Shown: positions 25,954 to 38,081 of the stretch, one piece after another
How the letters are laid out: each line of letters starts with the position of its first letter
Numbering within the stretch: position 1 is the first letter of the stretch
Assembly: GCF_039655775.1 (NCBI RefSeq)
Contig: NZ_JBBYXJ010000001.1
Span: 744,001-808,000 of the forward strand
DNA length: 64,000 bases
Direction: 5' to 3'
Source: Iodidimonas sp. SYSU 1G8
Lineage (GTDB): Bacteria; Pseudomonadota; Alphaproteobacteria; SMXS01
The notes under the pieces: model-generated
What the model saw: only the letters and a program-made list of their open reading frames with translations
The model's database searches: none
What the model was told of the DNA's origin: nothing
Translations under genes and position numbers: made by a program

Positions 25954-26700
25954 TCAAATCGCACCGGGGAAATAAACATCTCCCGCGGTGATATGCCGGG
26001 TCACGCCCGGTGACGTTTCGACCACCAGCGCGCCCGTCTTATCCAGTTCGGCGAACCGGCCGACGACGGTCTCGTCGCCGAGCATGACCTGAATGGTCTG
26101 CCCGAGACGGTAGGCGCGGATCAGCCAATCAGTGCGAACGGAAGCAAAGCCAAGGTCGCGCCATGCGGCGTAACGTAGCTCGAAGGCCTCCAGCAACCAC
26201 GTCAAAGCCGTGTCCGGATCCACATCACCCAGTCCCGCGTTGGCGAAGTCGGTCGCCGCGTAGGGCGTGTCCGCCGGATGGCTGGCCAGATTCAGCCCCA
26301 TCCCGACGATCATGGCGTCGACCCTCGCACCGGTGGACGATGCTTCGAGCAGGATGCCGCAGATCTTGGCGCCGTCCACAAGGACGTCGTTCGGCCACTT
26401 CAGCGCCACCCTGTCACCCGCGCCGGCCTTGATGAGCACGTCGCTGACGGCCAGCGCGCTCACAAAGGAGAGTTGGGCCGCCTGCGCGAGCGGCAGATCC
26501 GGCTTCAGCAGCAGCGAGACGAAGAGATTGCCCGGCTCGGACATCCAGGAGCGGCCGCGCCGACCCCTGCCCGCCGTCTGGCGCTTGGCCCAGTAGACGG
26601 TGCGGTCGGCGGCGTCAGTGGCATTGCGCCGCGCTTCCTCATTGGTGCTGTCGATACTGTCGAAGATCGCGATGCTGTATCCGTCCGGCAGACGGGGCAA
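25954..26700 (-). CDS. birA: Biotin--[acetyl-CoA-carboxylase] ligase
   Basis: BirA attaches biotin to the carrier subunit of biotin-dependent carboxylases. The biotin-binding loop is visible as AGRGRRGRSWMS, with the catalytic block LKWPNDVLVDGAKICGILLE. It lacks the N-terminal DNA-binding domain of E. coli BirA and so is probably a ligase only. I chose the TTG at 26700, preceded at the right distance by AGGGG just after the nuoN stop; a longer frame overlapping nuoN has no support. The protein is then 248 residues. birA after nuoN is a conserved alphaproteobacterial order. Confidence 0.92.
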   Translation of the reverse strand: MPRLPDGYSIAIFDSIDSTNEEARRNATDAADRTVYWAKRQTAGRGRRGRSWMSEPGNLFVSLLLKPDLPLAQAAQLSFVSALAVSDVLIKAGAGDRVALKWPNDVLVDGAKICGILLEASSTGARVDAMIVGMGLNLASHPADTPYAATDFANAGLGDVDPDTALTWLLEAFELRYAAWRDLGFASVRTDWLIRAYRLGQTIQVMLGDETVVGRFAELDKTGALVVETSPGVTRHITAGDVYFPGAI

Positions 26701-26710
26701 TACAAGTCCC

Positions 26711-28162
26711 CTACTGGAACAGCGAACGCGCGGCGTAACCGGCGGCGCCGACAACCGAAGCGGACAGGAGCGGTACCGCGAAGAGTACCGTCACGAGCGC
26801 CGACGCGGAGGCGACGACCTTGATCCCCATGCCGGTATCGACGTCGAAGGCCGGCGCGGGCTCGTCGAAGTACATGACCTTGATGATCCGCAGGTAGTAA
26901 TAGCAGCTCACGGCGCTGGCCAGGGCGCCAATGATCGCCAGCGCGATCAGGCCGGCATCCACGGCGGCGATGAACACATAGAACTTGCCGAAGAACCCGG
27001 CGAGCGGCGGAATGCCGGCCATCGAGAACATGAACACCGCCAGCGCCAGCGCCATGGCCGGACGGGTGCGCGACAGCCCTGCGAGATCGGCGATGGATTC
27101 GGTGGCCCCATCCTTGCGGCGCATGGCGATGATCAGCGCGAAGGTGCCCACGTTCATCGCCAGATAGATGGCGAGATAGACGAGGACCGACGTCACCCCT
27201 TCCGGCGTGGCCGCCGCGAGCCCCATCAGCGCATAGCCCACATGACCGATGGAGCTGTAGGCCATCAGCCGCTTGATGTTGGTCTGCATGATGGCGAAGA
27301 CCGCGCCAACCGCCATGGAGGCAATCGACAGGAACACCAGGATCTGCTGCCACTGGTCACTGATCTCGGGGAACGCGCCGAACATGGTACGCACGAACAA
27401 CGCGGTCGCCGCGATCTTGGGCGCCACGGCGAAGAACGCCGTAACCGGCGTCGGCGCACCTTCGTAGACGTCAGGCGTCCACATGTGGAACGGCACCGCC
27501 GACACCTTGAACGCGAGGCCGGCGATCAGGAACACGAGACCGATCAGCAGGCCCATCGGCACCGCGCCCTCGCTGCTGACCGAGGCGGCGATCAGGTCGA
27601 AGTTGGTGGCGCCCGTGTAACCGTAGATCAGCGAGCAGCCATAGAGCAGCATTCCGGACGACAGGGCGCCCAACACGAAGTACTTCAGACCCGCCTCGGT
27701 GGAACGGGCCGAATCCCGGCTCATGGACGCCAGTACATAGAGCGCGAGGCTCTGCAGCTCGATCCCCATATAGAGCGAGATCAGGTCGTTGGCCGAGACC
27801 ATCATCAGCATGCCCAGCGTGGCGAGCACGATGAGCACCGGATACTCGAAGCGGCGCAGGTTCTCGCGCTCCAGATAGTCCGTGGACACGATGATGGAGA
27901 TCGCCGATCCGGCCAGGATCAGGATCTTGCAGAAGCTGGAGAAGGAATCCGACACGAACATGCCGGCGAAAGTCACGCTGCGGGTCTCGTAGCCGGGGAT
28001 GACGGCAATGGCCGTTCCGGCGAGCAGCAGAACCGCGAGCAGCGACACCGTGCGCAAAGAGGTCTTCTCGTTGCTGAACACGCCGATCATCAGCAACGCC
28101 AGCGCGCCAACGGCCAGGATGATTTCCGGAAGCGCCGGAAGAAGGGCCGGTACCTCGATCAT
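26711..28162 (-). CDS. nuoN: NADH-quinone oxidoreductase subunit N
   Basis: NuoN is one of three antiporter-like proton-pumping subunits of complex I. The 483-residue protein has about 13-14 hydrophobic segments and the family blocks [21 protein letters not shown] and [15 protein letters not shown], the former carrying a functionally important lysine. It overlaps nuoM by four bases (ATGA). Confidence 0.96.
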   Translation of the reverse strand: MIEVPALLPALPEIILAVGALALLMIGVFSNEKTSLRTVSLLAVLLLAGTAIAVIPGYETRSVTFAGMFVSDSFSSFCKILILAGSAISIIVSTDYLERENLRRFEYPVLIVLATLGMLMMVSANDLISLYMGIELQSLALYVLASMSRDSARSTEAGLKYFVLGALSSGMLLYGCSLIYGYTGATNFDLIAASVSSEGAVPMGLLIGLVFLIAGLAFKVSAVPFHMWTPDVYEGAPTPVTAFFAVAPKIAATALFVRTMFGAFPEISDQWQQILVFLSIASMAVGAVFAIMQTNIKRLMAYSSIGHVGYALMGLAAATPEGVTSVLVYLAIYLAMNVGTFALIIAMRRKDGATESIADLAGLSRTRPAMALALAVFMFSMAGIPPLAGFFGKFYVFIAAVDAGLIALAIIGALASAVSCYYYLRIIKVMYFDEPAPAFDVDTGMGIKVVASASALVTVLFAVPLLSASVVGAAGYAARSLFQ

Positions 28163-29688
28163 GGATGCGCTCCCTGAGCGATCGCGGGTTGCGCCGATTC
28201 ATGGGCGGCCAGCGCCGCGTCGTAATTCTGCAGCAGATTGTCGACGGAGACGTGCATGACGTCGAGGAACGAGCCCGGGAAGATGCCCATCCAGAACACC
28301 AGGACGATCAGCGGCGCGAAGATCAGCTTCTCGCGCGGCGACAGATCGACCAGCTTCTTCAGGTCTTCCTTGGTCAGGTCTCCGAAAATCACGCGGCGAT
28401 AAAGCCACAGCATGTAGGCGGCGCCCAGCACCAGACCGGTCGAGGCCAGCGCCGCGACCAGGATGTTGCCTTGGAAGACACCCAGCAGGACGAGGAATTC
28501 GCCGACGAAACCGCTCGTGCCCGGCAGACCGACCGAGGCCATGGTGAACACCATGAAGACCAGCGCATAGCGCGGCATGTTGTTCACGAGGCCGCCATAG
28601 CGATCGATTTCGCGGGTGTGCAGCCGGTCATAGACGACGCCGACGCACAGGAACAACGCGCCTGAGACGATACCGTGGCTGAGCATCTGGAAGATGCTGC
28701 CCTCGACGCCCTGCGGGTTCATGATGAACATGCCCAGCGTGACGAAGCCCATGTGAGCAACGGACGAATAGGCGATCAGCTTCTTCATGTCCTGCTGCAT
28801 CAGCGCGACCAGCGAGGTGTAGATCACGGCGATGACCGACAAGGCGAAGACGAGCGGCGCGAAATAGTCACTCGCCACCGGGAACATGGGCAGCGAGAAG
28901 CGCAGGAAACCGTAGCCGCCCATCTTCAGCAGCACGCCGGCCAGGATCACCGAACCGGCGGTCGGCGCCTCCACGTGCGCGTCCGGCAGCCAGGTATGCA
29001 CCGGCCACATGGGCATTTTCACCGCGAACGAGGCGAAGAACGCGAGCCATAGCCATGTCTGCAGCTCGGGCGAGAAATGGTCGCCGGTCAGCAGCTCCGG
29101 GATACTGGTGGTGCCGGAGTAAATGTAGATGGCGATCATCGCCAGCAGCATCAGCAGCGAGCCGACCAGGGTGTACAGGAAGAACTTGAACGAGGCGTAG
29201 ATCTTACGCGCGCCGCCCCAGACACCGATGATCAGGAACATCGGGATCAGGCCGGCCTCGAAGAACAGATAGAACAGCACCAGATCCAGCGCGCAGAACA
29301 CGCCGATCATCAGCGTCTCGAGCAGCAGGAACGCGATCATGTATTCGCGCACGCGCTTGGTGATCGAGGTCCAGCTGGCCAGGATGCAGATCGGCATCAG
29401 GAAGGTGGTCAGGATCACGAACAGCATGGAGATGCCGTCGACACCCATGCGGTAATGGATCGCGCCGCCCAGCCATTCCCGGTCCTCGACGAACTGGAAG
29501 GCCGGGGTCGAATAGTCGAATCCGATCCACAGCAGCAGCGAGACCACGAAGGTCGCCGTCGTGGTGAGCAACGCCACCGCGCGCACATTGCGCGCGACCT
29601 GTTCCTCATCCCCGCGCGGCAACAGCGCGAACAGCGCCCCCAGCAGCGGCAGGAACGTGATGAGGGAAAGAAGCGGCCAGTCGGTCAT
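28159..29688 (-). CDS. nuoM: NADH-quinone oxidoreductase subunit M
   Basis: NuoM is a second antiporter-like subunit of the complex I membrane arm. In its 509 residues the glutamate of [18 protein letters not shown] and the lysine-containing [21 protein letters not shown], both needed for proton translocation in the family, are present. It overlaps nuoL by one base and nuoN by four, so nuoL-M-N are translationally coupled. Confidence 0.97.
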   Translation of the reverse strand: MTDWPLLSLITFLPLLGALFALLPRGDEEQVARNVRAVALLTTTATFVVSLLLWIGFDYSTPAFQFVEDREWLGGAIHYRMGVDGISMLFVILTTFLMPICILASWTSITKRVREYMIAFLLLETLMIGVFCALDLVLFYLFFEAGLIPMFLIIGVWGGARKIYASFKFFLYTLVGSLLMLLAMIAIYIYSGTTSIPELLTGDHFSPELQTWLWLAFFASFAVKMPMWPVHTWLPDAHVEAPTAGSVILAGVLLKMGGYGFLRFSLPMFPVASDYFAPLVFALSVIAVIYTSLVALMQQDMKKLIAYSSVAHMGFVTLGMFIMNPQGVEGSIFQMLSHGIVSGALFLCVGVVYDRLHTREIDRYGGLVNNMPRYALVFMVFTMASVGLPGTSGFVGEFLVLLGVFQGNILVAALASTGLVLGAAYMLWLYRRVIFGDLTKEDLKKLVDLSPREKLIFAPLIVLVFWMGIFPGSFLDVMHVSVDNLLQNYDAALAAHESAQPAIAQGAHP

Positions 29689-31622
29689 CAGTGTCCCCCG
29701 CCCATGCGGAACATGTACCAGGTGACGAAGCCCGCCACGCCGATGAGCATCGCGAATGCGTAGTGGTAGAGATATCCGGTCTGCAACAGACGCGCCTTAC
29801 GGGCCACGAAGCCGATCACCGCGGTTACGCCGTCAGGCCCATAGCCGTCGATGACCTTGCCGTCGCCCTTCTTCCAAAGCTGGAAGCCGAGCCACTTGGC
29901 CGGTCGCACGAACAGGGCGTCGTACAGTTCGTCGAAGTACCACTTGTTCAGCAGGAACCGGTAGAGGGGCGCATTGGTCTTGGCGATCGACCCCGGAATG
30001 TCGGGGCGGCGGACGTAGAAGAACCACGACAACCCCAGCCCGGCGACGCCCATCACCAGCGGCAGGTACTTGACCCAAGCCGGGACATGGTGCGCGGCCT
30101 CGAGGACGTTCGGACCGGCCACGAAGAGCGCCTTGCCCCAGAACTCGGCATAGTGGTGGCCGACGAAATACTCATAGAACACGAGACCCGACAGAATGGC
30201 GCCCGCGACCAGGACGACCAGCGGCACCAGCATGATCTTCGGCGATTCATGGACGTGATGCATCACTTCATGGCTCGCGCGCGGCTTGCCGTGGAACGTC
30301 ATGAACAGCAGACGCCCCGAATAGAACGCCGTCATGAACGCGGCGGCGATACCCATCCAGTACGCGTACTGCCCGACCGAGGTCCCGGCCGCGAAGGCGG
30401 ATTCCAGCACCATGTCCTTGGAGAAGTACCCGGCGAAGGGCGGTATGCCGGCGAGCGCCAGTGAACCTATCCACATCATGGCGTAGGTGATCGGCATCAG
30501 CTTCCAGACGCCGCCCATCTTGCGCATGTCCTGTTCGTTGGACATGCCATGAATCACCGACCCGGCGCCAAGGAACAGCAGCGCCTTGAAGAAGGCATGC
30601 GTGAACAGGTGGAACACGGCCGCGCCATATGCCGAGACGCCCAGCGCGAAGAACATGTAGCCCAGCTGCGAACAGGTCGAATAGGCGATGACGCGCTTGA
30701 TGTCGTTCTGCACCAGGCCGACGGTGGCGGCGAAGAACGCGGTAGAGGCGCCAATGATGGTCACCACCATCAAGGTCGTGGGCGCCAGTTCGAACAGGGG
30801 CGAGCAGCGCGCCACCATGAACACGCCCGCCGTCACCATGGTGGCGGCGTGGATCAGCGCGGACACCGGCGTCGGGCCTTCCATGGCGTCCGGCAGCCAG
30901 GTGTGAAGGCCCAGCTGGGCCGACTTGCCCATGGCGCCGATGAACAGCAGGATGGTGATGGTCGTCAGCAGGTCGAACTGGTAGCCCAGGAACTCGATGC
31001 TCTTGTTTACCATGGTGGGCGCGGCGGCGAAGACCGTCTCGAACTCCACCGAGTTGAACGCGAGGAACACCGCGAAGATACCGAGCGCGAAACCGAAATC
31101 GCCGACCCGGTTCACCAGGAACGCCTTGATGGCGGCGGCGTTTGCCGACGGCTTCTTGTACCAGAAGCCGATCAGCAGATAGGACGCGACACCCACGCCT
31201 TCCCAGCCGAAGAACATCTGCACGAAATTGTCGGCGGTCACCAGCATCAGCATGGCGAAGGTGAACAGCGACAGGTAGGCCATGAACCGCGGCTTGTGCG
31301 GATCGTGGCTCATATAGCCGATCGAGTAGAGATGGACGATCGAGGAGACGACGTTGACGACGACCAGCATGATGGCGGTCAGCGTGTCGATCTTGAATGC
31401 CCAGTTGATCCTGAAGTCGCCGGACAACATCCATTCGGCCAGCACCTGATGGTGCACCGTATGGCCCATGGCGATCTCGGAGAACGCCCAGACGGACAGT
31501 AGGGCCGACGTGATGACGGCGCCGCAGGTGACGATCTGCGCGCCGCGGTCGCCGATCCAGCGGCCGCCGAAACCGGCGACGATGGCCGCGAACAGGGGCA
31601 GGAATACGATCAGGGAATACAT
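29688..31622 (-). CDS. nuoL: NADH-quinone oxidoreductase subunit L
   Basis: NuoL is the distal antiporter-like subunit with the long lateral helix that runs along the membrane arm. The 644-residue length includes that C-terminal extension. Signatures are [19 protein letters not shown] (essential glutamate), [21 protein letters not shown] (lysine) and [17 protein letters not shown]. It starts 7 bp after nuoK. Confidence 0.97.
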   Translation of the reverse strand: MYSLIVFLPLFAAIVAGFGGRWIGDRGAQIVTCGAVITSALLSVWAFSEIAMGHTVHHQVLAEWMLSGDFRINWAFKIDTLTAIMLVVVNVVSSIVHLYSIGYMSHDPHKPRFMAYLSLFTFAMLMLVTADNFVQMFFGWEGVGVASYLLIGFWYKKPSANAAAIKAFLVNRVGDFGFALGIFAVFLAFNSVEFETVFAAAPTMVNKSIEFLGYQFDLLTTITILLFIGAMGKSAQLGLHTWLPDAMEGPTPVSALIHAATMVTAGVFMVARCSPLFELAPTTLMVVTIIGASTAFFAATVGLVQNDIKRVIAYSTCSQLGYMFFALGVSAYGAAVFHLFTHAFFKALLFLGAGSVIHGMSNEQDMRKMGGVWKLMPITYAMMWIGSLALAGIPPFAGYFSKDMVLESAFAAGTSVGQYAYWMGIAAAFMTAFYSGRLLFMTFHGKPRASHEVMHHVHESPKIMLVPLVVLVAGAILSGLVFYEYFVGHHYAEFWGKALFVAGPNVLEAAHHVPAWVKYLPLVMGVAGLGLSWFFYVRRPDIPGSIAKTNAPLYRFLLNKWYFDELYDALFVRPAKWLGFQLWKKGDGKVIDGYGPDGVTAVIGFVARKARLLQTGYLYHYAFAMLIGVAGFVTWYMFRMGGGH

Positions 31623-31629
31623 CTGTCCC

Positions 31630-31938
31630 TCACCCCTTCATCTGGCTGATGTCTTCCACGGCGATGGTGCCGCGGTTACGGAAATAGATCACCAGGATCG
31701 CGAGGCCGATGGCGGCTTCGCCCGCCGCGACGGTCAGCACGAACAGCGCGAAGACCTGGCCGACCAGATTGCCGAGGAAGGTCGAGAACGCCACCAGGTT
31801 GATGTTGACGGCGAGCAGCATGAGCTCGACCGACATCAGGATGATGATCACGTTCTTCCGGTTCAGGAAGATACCGAAAATCCCGAGGGTGAACAGGATC
31901 GCGGCGACGGTGAGATAATGTGAAAGGCCGATGTCCAT
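31630..31938 (-). CDS. nuoK: NADH-quinone oxidoreductase subunit K
   Basis: NuoK is a small three-helix subunit of the membrane arm. The 102-residue protein shows [20 protein letters not shown], with the conserved glutamate in the second helix, and [13 protein letters not shown], with the second conserved glutamate. It follows nuoJ after a single base. Confidence 0.97.
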   Translation of the reverse strand: MDIGLSHYLTVAAILFTLGIFGIFLNRKNVIIILMSVELMLLAVNINLVAFSTFLGNLVGQVFALFVLTVAAGEAAIGLAILVIYFRNRGTIAVEDISQMKG

Positions 31939-31939
31939 C

Positions 31940-32551
31940 TCAGATACCCTGCCCCGGCGGAATTTTCTTCACTTCGATGGTGGTCTTGGGATCACGATAG
32001 ACCTGGCTCGAAATGTTCTGCTTCTTGACTCCCGGACGGGTCCGGTGGGTCAGCACGATGGCGCCGATCATGGCCACCAGCAGGACCAGCCCAGCCGTCT
32101 GGAACGCATAGACATACTGTGTGTAGATGACGCGGCCGAGCGCTTCGGTATTGGTCAGGCCCGCGACGGAAGCCTGAGGCTCGCTCAGCCCTTGAACGGC
32201 CGGCGCGAACTGCCACACACCGAGGACCATCAGGAGCTCAACCAGAAGAATCAGGCCGATCAGGACGCCGATGGGCAGATACTGCAGAAATCCCTGCCGC
32301 AGTTCCGTGAAGTTGATGTCGAGCATCATGACCACGAACAGGAACAGCACGGCCACGGCGCCCACATAGACGATTACCAGAATCATGGCGATGAATTCGG
32401 CGCCGATCAGCACGAACAGGCCCGCCGACGTGAAGAACGCCAGGATCAGGTACAGCACGGAATGCACCGGGTTACGCGCCGATATCACCAGGAAGCCGGC
32501 GGCGACGGTGATCGCGGCGAAAAGATAGAATGTGATCGTTTGCAGGATCAT
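31940..32551 (-). CDS. nuoJ: NADH-quinone oxidoreductase subunit J
   Basis: NuoJ is a five-helix membrane-arm subunit. The conserved block [20 protein letters not shown] lies near residue 60, next to VVMMLDI. The 203-residue length and a polar C-terminal tail ([15 protein letters not shown]) are usual for alphaproteobacteria. It lies 41 bp after nuoI, the widest gap within the core nuo genes. Confidence 0.96.
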   Translation of the reverse strand: MILQTITFYLFAAITVAAGFLVISARNPVHSVLYLILAFFTSAGLFVLIGAEFIAMILVIVYVGAVAVLFLFVVMMLDINFTELRQGFLQYLPIGVLIGLILLVELLMVLGVWQFAPAVQGLSEPQASVAGLTNTEALGRVIYTQYVYAFQTAGLVLLVAMIGAIVLTHRTRPGVKKQNISSQVYRDPKTTIEVKKIPPGQGI

Positions 32552-32592
32552 CCGGTGAGCGTTCCTGGTTACGGCTTCTTTCGGCCGGGTTC

Positions 32593-33081
32593 TTAACGGT
32601 AGGGTGCGTCGGCTGCAAGGTTCGCGGCGATCTCGCGTTCCCAGCGGTCGCCGTTCGCCAGCAGCTTGTCCTTGTTGTAGTAGAGCTCCTCGCGCGTTTC
32701 AGTCGCGAACTCGAAATTCGGCCCTTCCACGATGGCGTCCACTGGGCAGGCTTCCTGGCAGAAGCCGCAATAGATGCACTTCACCATATCGATGTCGTAG
32801 CGCGTGGTGCGGCGCGAACCGTCGGCGCGCGGTTCGGCCTCGATGGTGATGGCCTGCGCGGGACAGATCGCCTCGCACAGCTTGCAGGCGATGCAGCGTT
32901 CCTCGCCGTTGGGATAGCGGCGCAGCGCGTGTTCGCCGCGAAAGCGCGGGCTGAGCGGACCCTTCTCATAGGGGTAGTTGATGGTCTGCTTGGCCTTGAA
33001 GAAATACTTCAGGGTCAGCGCCATGGCCTGCACGAACTCCCAGAGGAGGATCGTCTTGGCGGCGCGTGAGAAGCTCGTCAT
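32593..33081 (-). CDS. nuoI: NADH-quinone oxidoreductase subunit I
   Basis: NuoI carries two 4Fe-4S clusters (N6a, N6b) that pass electrons toward NuoB. Both ferredoxin motifs are intact: [12 protein letters not shown] and [12 protein letters not shown]. The amphipathic N-terminal helix and [20 protein letters not shown] match mitochondrial-type (TYKY) subunits. The protein is 162 residues. Confidence 0.97.
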   Translation of the reverse strand: MTSFSRAAKTILLWEFVQAMALTLKYFFKAKQTINYPYEKGPLSPRFRGEHALRRYPNGEERCIACKLCEAICPAQAITIEAEPRADGSRRTTRYDIDMVKCIYCGFCQEACPVDAIVEGPNFEFATETREELYYNKDKLLANGDRWEREIAANLAADAPYR

Positions 33082-33090
33082 GGCGTGCTC

Positions 33091-34122
33091 CTAACCTTTG
33101 TTCGGCAGCAGGTCGAACGCGACCAGGAAGCCCGACACCACCACGACCGCGCCGAGGGAAATCGGAAGGAAAACCTTCCAACCCAGACGCATGAGCTGAT
33201 CGTAGCGATAGCGCGGCACGGCCGCCTTCACCCACGAGAAGACGAAGAAGAAGATGGCGATCTTGATGATCAGCCAGATCGGTCCCGGCACCCAGTTAAA
33301 CGGCGCGATGTCGACCGGCGGCAACCAGCCCCCGAAGAACAGGACCGACATCATCGCGCACATCAGCAGGATGTTCGCGTACTCGCCCAGCCAGAACAGG
33401 GCGAAGGTCATGGACGAGTATTCGACCTGATAGCCGGCGACAAGCTCGGCTTCCGCCTCGGGCAGATCGAAGGGAGGACGATTGGTTTCCGCCAGTGCCG
33501 AGATCAGGAAGATGATGAACATCGGGAACAGCGGAATGAAGTACCAGAGGCCCCGCTGCGCCTCGACGATGTCGTTGAGGTTGAGCGAGCCGACGCACAG
33601 CAGCACCGTGATCAGCACGAAGCCGATGGAGACTTCGTAGGACACCATCTGCGCCGCCGAGCGGAGGCCGCCCAGGAACGGGTAGCGCGAGTTGGATGCC
33701 CAGCCCGACATGATGATGCCGTAGACGCCCAGCGACGAGACGGCGAACAGGTAAAGGATACCGACATTGATGTCGGAAATGACCAGTTTCACCTCGCCCC
33801 AGTAGCCCCAGGGAATCACCGCCCACGAGACCATGGCCAGCACGAAGCTGATGACCGGCGCGACGACGAAGACCACCTTGTTGGCGCTTGCCGGAATGAC
33901 GGTTTCCTTGAGCACCAGCTTGAGGCCGTCGGCGAAGCTCTGCAGCAGGCCGAACGGGCCAACCACGTTCGGGCCGCGCCGCAGCTGCATGGCGGCCCAG
34001 ATCTTCCGGTCGAAATAGATGACGAAGGCGACGGCCACGACGACGGGCAGCATGACTGCGAGAATACCGCCCAGCATCCACAGGCCGGGATAGGCGTAGC
34101 CTTCGAGGAAAGCATTATCCAT
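33091..34122 (-). CDS. nuoH: NADH-quinone oxidoreductase subunit H
   Basis: NuoH is the eight-helix subunit at the junction of the two arms that helps form the quinone chamber. The 343-residue protein has the signatures [20 protein letters not shown] and [20 protein letters not shown], the second with acidic residues important for coupling. Its start overlaps nuoG by 8 bases. Confidence 0.97.
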   Translation of the reverse strand: MDNAFLEGYAYPGLWMLGGILAVMLPVVVAVAFVIYFDRKIWAAMQLRRGPNVVGPFGLLQSFADGLKLVLKETVIPASANKVVFVVAPVISFVLAMVSWAVIPWGYWGEVKLVISDINVGILYLFAVSSLGVYGIIMSGWASNSRYPFLGGLRSAAQMVSYEVSIGFVLITVLLCVGSLNLNDIVEAQRGLWYFIPLFPMFIIFLISALAETNRPPFDLPEAEAELVAGYQVEYSSMTFALFWLGEYANILLMCAMMSVLFFGGWLPPVDIAPFNWVPGPIWLIIKIAIFFFVFSWVKAAVPRYRYDQLMRLGWKVFLPISLGAVVVVSGFLVAFDLLPNKG

Positions 34123-36175
34123 GAGTGCCGGTCCCTTCCCGCGCGACCTGGCCCACGGCGGTACATTCCTCCATGGTCACGGACGCGCGGCAGATCGGAT
34201 TGGTCAGGTAGTGCTGCCGGATCGTCGACGTGAATGGCGTATCGCCCAGCGCGCCGGACCGGCCGAACTGGCCCCAGGCCGCCGGCACCACATCATTGAT
34301 CGCGGTCGCATGAGGCACCGCGTCGGCGATACGGCGGCGCAACTGCGCCAGATTGTCATAGGGCAGCTTGCGGCCAACCACGTCCGACAGGGCGCGGATG
34401 ATGGTCCAGTCCTCGCGGGCATCGCCCGGCGGAAAGACGGCGCGCTTGCCGAGTTGCACGCGACCTTCCGTATTGATCCAGGTCGCGTTCTTTTCGGTGT
34501 AGGCGGCACCCGGCAGGATGACGTCGGCGTGACGCACGCCGGCATCGCCATGGCTGCCCTGATACACCACGAAAGCGTTCCTCAGACGATCGACATCCAA
34601 CTCGTCGGCATGCAGCAGGAAGACCGTGTCGATCTCGCCGCTTTCCGCGCCGGCGAGAATGCCTTCCACGTCGCGTCCGCCCTGCCCGGGCACGAAACCG
34701 AGATCGAGACCGCCCACGCGCGCGGCGGCGGTATGCAGCACGTTGAAACCGTTCCAGCCATCACCGATAAGCCCGTAGGCATCGGCGAGTTGACGGGCCA
34801 GATCCAGGATCGCCGCGCCGTCCTGACGCGCGAGCGCGCCCTGGCCGAGAATGATCATGGGACGCTGCGCGCCGCGCAGCGCTTCGGCGAAGGAATGGGC
34901 GCCCGAGACAACGTCGCTGAGGGTTTCCGGACCGGCACCAAGATAATCGTAATCATAGGTCAGTTCGGGCCGTTCGCCGATGACCGCCACCTTCAGACCG
35001 CCCGTCAGCCAGCGCTGGCGGATTCGGGCGTTGACGATGGGCGCCTCGATGCGTGGATTCGATCCGACGATCAGCAGAGCGTCGGCCTGATCGATCCCGG
35101 TGATCGTGCTGTTGAACAGGTACGACGCGCGCGAGGATGCATCGAGCCGGGCGCCGTCCTGACGGCAATCAATGTTGGCGGAACCGAGCGCGGCCATCAG
35201 GTCCTTCAACGCCGCCATGGCTTCCACATCAGCGAGATCGCCGGCGATGGCCGCGATCCGCATGCCGTCAACCTGCGCGATACGCGCGGCGATGGTCTCG
35301 AATGCCTCGTTCCAGCTCGCCTCGACCAGCTTGCCGTCGCGGCGCACATACGGCCGGTCCAGCCTGCGGCGGCGAAGCCCGTCATAGGCGAAACGGGTCT
35401 TGTCCGAAATCCATTCCTGATTGATGTCCTCATTGAGGCGCGGCAGCACACGCATGACTTCCTTGCCGCGCGCATCGACCCGGATGTTGGAGCCGACGGC
35501 ATCGTGCACGTCGACGCTCTCGGTCTTCTCCAGCTCCCAGGAGCGCGCGGTGAAGGCATAGGGCTTGGACGTCAGGGCACCCACCGGGCACAGATCGATG
35601 ACGTTGCCGGACAGTTCCGACGTCATGGCCTGTTCCAGATAGGTCGTGATCTCCATGTGCTCGCCGCGACCGACCGCGCCGATCTCCTCGACACCGGCGA
35701 CTTCCTCGGCGAAGCGGACACAACGGGTGCAGTGAATACAGCGGGTCATGACCGTCTTGATCAGTGGCCCCATGTACTTCTCTTTGACCGCGCGCTTGTT
35801 CTCGTGGAAGCGGCTCGAGCCGGCGCCATAGGCGATGCTCTGGTCCTGGAGGTCGCACTCGCCGCCCTGGTCGCAGATCGGGCAATCGAGCGGATGGTTG
35901 ATCAGCAGGAACTCCATCACGCCTTCGCGGGCCTTCTTGACCTGCGGCGTGTTGGTATGGATCACCATGTTGTCGGCGGCCGGCATGGCGCAGCTGGCGA
36001 TCGGCTTGGGAGACTTCTCCTGCTCGACCAGGCACATGCGGCAATTGCCCGCGATGGAGAGGCGCTCGTGGTAACAGAAGCGCGGGACCTCGACGCCGAC
36101 GATCTCACATGCCTGCAAGACCGTGGTGCCCGGTTCGACCGTGACCTGCTGTCCGTCAATGGTAAGCGTCGGCAT
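34115..36175 (-). CDS. nuoG: NADH-quinone oxidoreductase subunit G
   Basis: NuoG is the largest peripheral-arm subunit, with several Fe-S clusters. The N-terminal 2Fe-2S site uses Cys34, Cys45, Cys48 and Cys62. The His-Cys3 4Fe-4S site follows ([17 protein letters not shown]), then the second 4Fe-4S site ([12 protein letters not shown] ... [11 protein letters not shown]). The remaining part is a degenerate molybdopterin-oxidoreductase domain. The start [11 protein letters not shown] at 36175 follows the family; a longer open frame overlaps nuoF and is not real. The protein is 686 residues, the mitochondrial-like length. Confidence 0.96.
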   Translation of the reverse strand: MPTLTIDGQQVTVEPGTTVLQACEIVGVEVPRFCYHERLSIAGNCRMCLVEQEKSPKPIASCAMPAADNMVIHTNTPQVKKAREGVMEFLLINHPLDCPICDQGGECDLQDQSIAYGAGSSRFHENKRAVKEKYMGPLIKTVMTRCIHCTRCVRFAEEVAGVEEIGAVGRGEHMEITTYLEQAMTSELSGNVIDLCPVGALTSKPYAFTARSWELEKTESVDVHDAVGSNIRVDARGKEVMRVLPRLNEDINQEWISDKTRFAYDGLRRRRLDRPYVRRDGKLVEASWNEAFETIAARIAQVDGMRIAAIAGDLADVEAMAALKDLMAALGSANIDCRQDGARLDASSRASYLFNSTITGIDQADALLIVGSNPRIEAPIVNARIRQRWLTGGLKVAVIGERPELTYDYDYLGAGPETLSDVVSGAHSFAEALRGAQRPMIILGQGALARQDGAAILDLARQLADAYGLIGDGWNGFNVLHTAAARVGGLDLGFVPGQGGRDVEGILAGAESGEIDTVFLLHADELDVDRLRNAFVVYQGSHGDAGVRHADVILPGAAYTEKNATWINTEGRVQLGKRAVFPPGDAREDWTIIRALSDVVGRKLPYDNLAQLRRRIADAVPHATAINDVVPAAWGQFGRSGALGDTPFTSTIRQHYLTNPICRASVTMEECTAVGQVAREGTGTHG

Positions 36176-36189
36176 TCCCCGTCTCTCCC

Positions 36190-37476
36190 CTACGCTGCCT
36201 GAACCTGGGCGTTCTTGTAGGCAGCGATGCGCGCTTCCATTTCGGGACGGAAGTGACGGATCAGGCCCTGAATCGGCCAGGCCGCCGCGTCGCCCAACGC
36301 GCAGATGGTGTGTCCCTCGACCTGCTTGGTCACCTGCTGCAGCAGATCGATCTCCGGCACTTCGGCCTGGCCGCGCACCATGCGGTCCATGACGCGCCAC
36401 ATCCAGCCAGTGCCTTCACGGCACGGCGTGCACTGGCCGCAGCTTTCATGCATGTAAAACTTCGACAGCCGCGCGATCGCCTTCACGATGTCGGTCGACT
36501 TGTCCATGACAATGACGGCCGCCGTGCCGAGGCCGGACTGAACCGCCTTCAGCGAGTCGAAATCCATCAGGACGTCGTCGCAGATGCTCTTGGGCAGCAC
36601 CGGAACCGACGAACCGCCCGGAATGACCGCGAGCAGATTGTCCCAGCCGCCGCGCACGCCGCCGCAATGCTTGTCGATCAGCTCGCGCAGCGGAATGCTC
36701 ATCGCCTCTTCCACGGTACACGGCTTGTTCACGTGGCCCGAGATGCAGAACAGCTTGGTGCCGGCATTGTTCGGGCGACCGATGCCGGCGAACCAGGTGG
36801 CGCCGCGGCGCAGGATGGTCGGAATGACCGCGATGGATTCGACATTGGATACCGTGGTCGGACAACCCCAGACACCCATGTTCGCCGGAAATGGCGGCTT
36901 CAGGCGCGGCTGGCCCTTCTTGCCTTCCAGGCTTTCGATCAGGGCGGTTTCCTCGCCGCAGATATACGCGCCCATGCCGCGATGCACGTACACATCGAAA
37001 CGATAGCCGGTGCCACAGGCGTTCGCGCCGATCAGACCGGCATCATAGGCCTCGTCGATGGCGCGCTGGAGATTCTCGGCCTCCCGGTAGAACTCGCCGC
37101 GGATGTAGATGTAAGCGGCGACGGCGCGCATGGCGAAGCCCGCGATCAGGCAGCCCTCGACCAGCTTGTGCGGGTCATGGCGCATGATCTCGCGGTCCTT
37201 GCAGGTCCCCGGTTCGCCTTCGTCCGCGTTCACCACCAGATAAGACGGGCGGCCATCGCTTTCCTTGGGCATGAACGACATCTTCAGGCCCGTCGGGAAA
37301 CCCGCGCCGCCGCGGCCGCGCAGCCCGGATTCCTTCACCTGCGTGATGATCCAATCCTGGCCATTGCCGATGAAACCGGCCGTCCCGTCCCAGTCGCCGC
37401 GCGCACGGGCGCCGTTGAGGAACGGGTCCTGCAGGCCGTAAAGGTTGGTGAAGATGCGATCCTTGTCCGCCAGCAT
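36190..37476 (-). CDS. nuoF: NADH-quinone oxidoreductase subunit F
   Basis: NuoF binds NADH and FMN and carries the N3 4Fe-4S cluster. The nucleotide-binding [18 protein letters not shown] and the FMN region [18 protein letters not shown] are intact, as is the cluster motif [12 protein letters not shown] with a further Cys at [16 protein letters not shown] at 37476 overlaps the nuoE stop by one base; a GTG three bases earlier is also possible. AAGGAG lies within the end of nuoE. The protein is 428 residues. Confidence 0.96.
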   Translation of the reverse strand: MLADKDRIFTNLYGLQDPFLNGARARGDWDGTAGFIGNGQDWIITQVKESGLRGRGGAGFPTGLKMSFMPKESDGRPSYLVVNADEGEPGTCKDREIMRHDPHKLVEGCLIAGFAMRAVAAYIYIRGEFYREAENLQRAIDEAYDAGLIGANACGTGYRFDVYVHRGMGAYICGEETALIESLEGKKGQPRLKPPFPANMGVWGCPTTVSNVESIAVIPTILRRGATWFAGIGRPNNAGTKLFCISGHVNKPCTVEEAMSIPLRELIDKHCGGVRGGWDNLLAVIPGGSSVPVLPKSICDDVLMDFDSLKAVQSGLGTAAVIVMDKSTDIVKAIARLSKFYMHESCGQCTPCREGTGWMWRVMDRMVRGQAEVPEIDLLQQVTKQVEGHTICALGDAAAWPIQGLIRHFRPEMEARIAAYKNAQVQAA

Positions 37477-38081
37477 CACGCGGTCTCCTTCAGCGTCGTC
37501 GGACCGCCTTCCGGCGCCGAATTCTGGCGGTTGATCTGCGGACCGGCCTTGGGTTCGCGGCCCGCCGCGAGATCATCGAGGATGCGCGCGGTGGAATCCG
37601 CGTCCAGATCCTCGAAATAGTCGTCGCCGATCTGCATCATGGGCGCGTTCACGCAGGCGCCGAGGCATTCCACCTCGAGCAGCGTGAACTGGCCATCGGG
37701 CGTGGTCTGGCCGTTCTTCACGCCCAGTTTCTGGCGGCATGCTTCCATCACCTGATCCGAGCCACGCAGCCAGCACGGCGTCGTGGTGCAAACCTGGACG
37801 AAATGCCGGCCGACCGGCACCAGATTGTACATGGTGTAGAAGCTAGCCACCTCGTACACGCGGATATACGGCATGTTCAGCATCTCGCCGATCACCCGGA
37901 TCGCCGCCTCGGGCAGCCACCCGCCATTCTGGCGCTGGGCGATATCGAGCAGCGGCATCACGGCGCTCTGCTGACGGCCCTCGGGATATTTGGCGATATG
38001 GCGGTTTACCTGCTCCATGCTCTCGGCGCTGAACGCGAAGCTGGCAGGCTGAGTAAAGGGGGCAGCGTGTACGCCGCTCAT
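37476..38081 (-). CDS. nuoE: NADH-quinone oxidoreductase subunit E
   Basis: NuoE holds the N1a 2Fe-2S cluster and pairs with NuoF. The thioredoxin-like fold is seen in [10 protein letters not shown] and [13 protein letters not shown], giving the four cluster cysteines (the first pair as C-x4-C). The 201-residue protein has a short polar C-terminal tail. The start at 38081 overlaps the nuoD stop in an ATGA. Confidence 0.95.
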   Translation of the reverse strand: MSGVHAAPFTQPASFAFSAESMEQVNRHIAKYPEGRQQSAVMPLLDIAQRQNGGWLPEAAIRVIGEMLNMPYIRVYEVASFYTMYNLVPVGRHFVQVCTTTPCWLRGSDQVMEACRQKLGVKNGQTTPDGQFTLLEVECLGACVNAPMMQIGDDYFEDLDADSTARILDDLAAGREPKAGPQINRQNSAPEGGPTTLKETA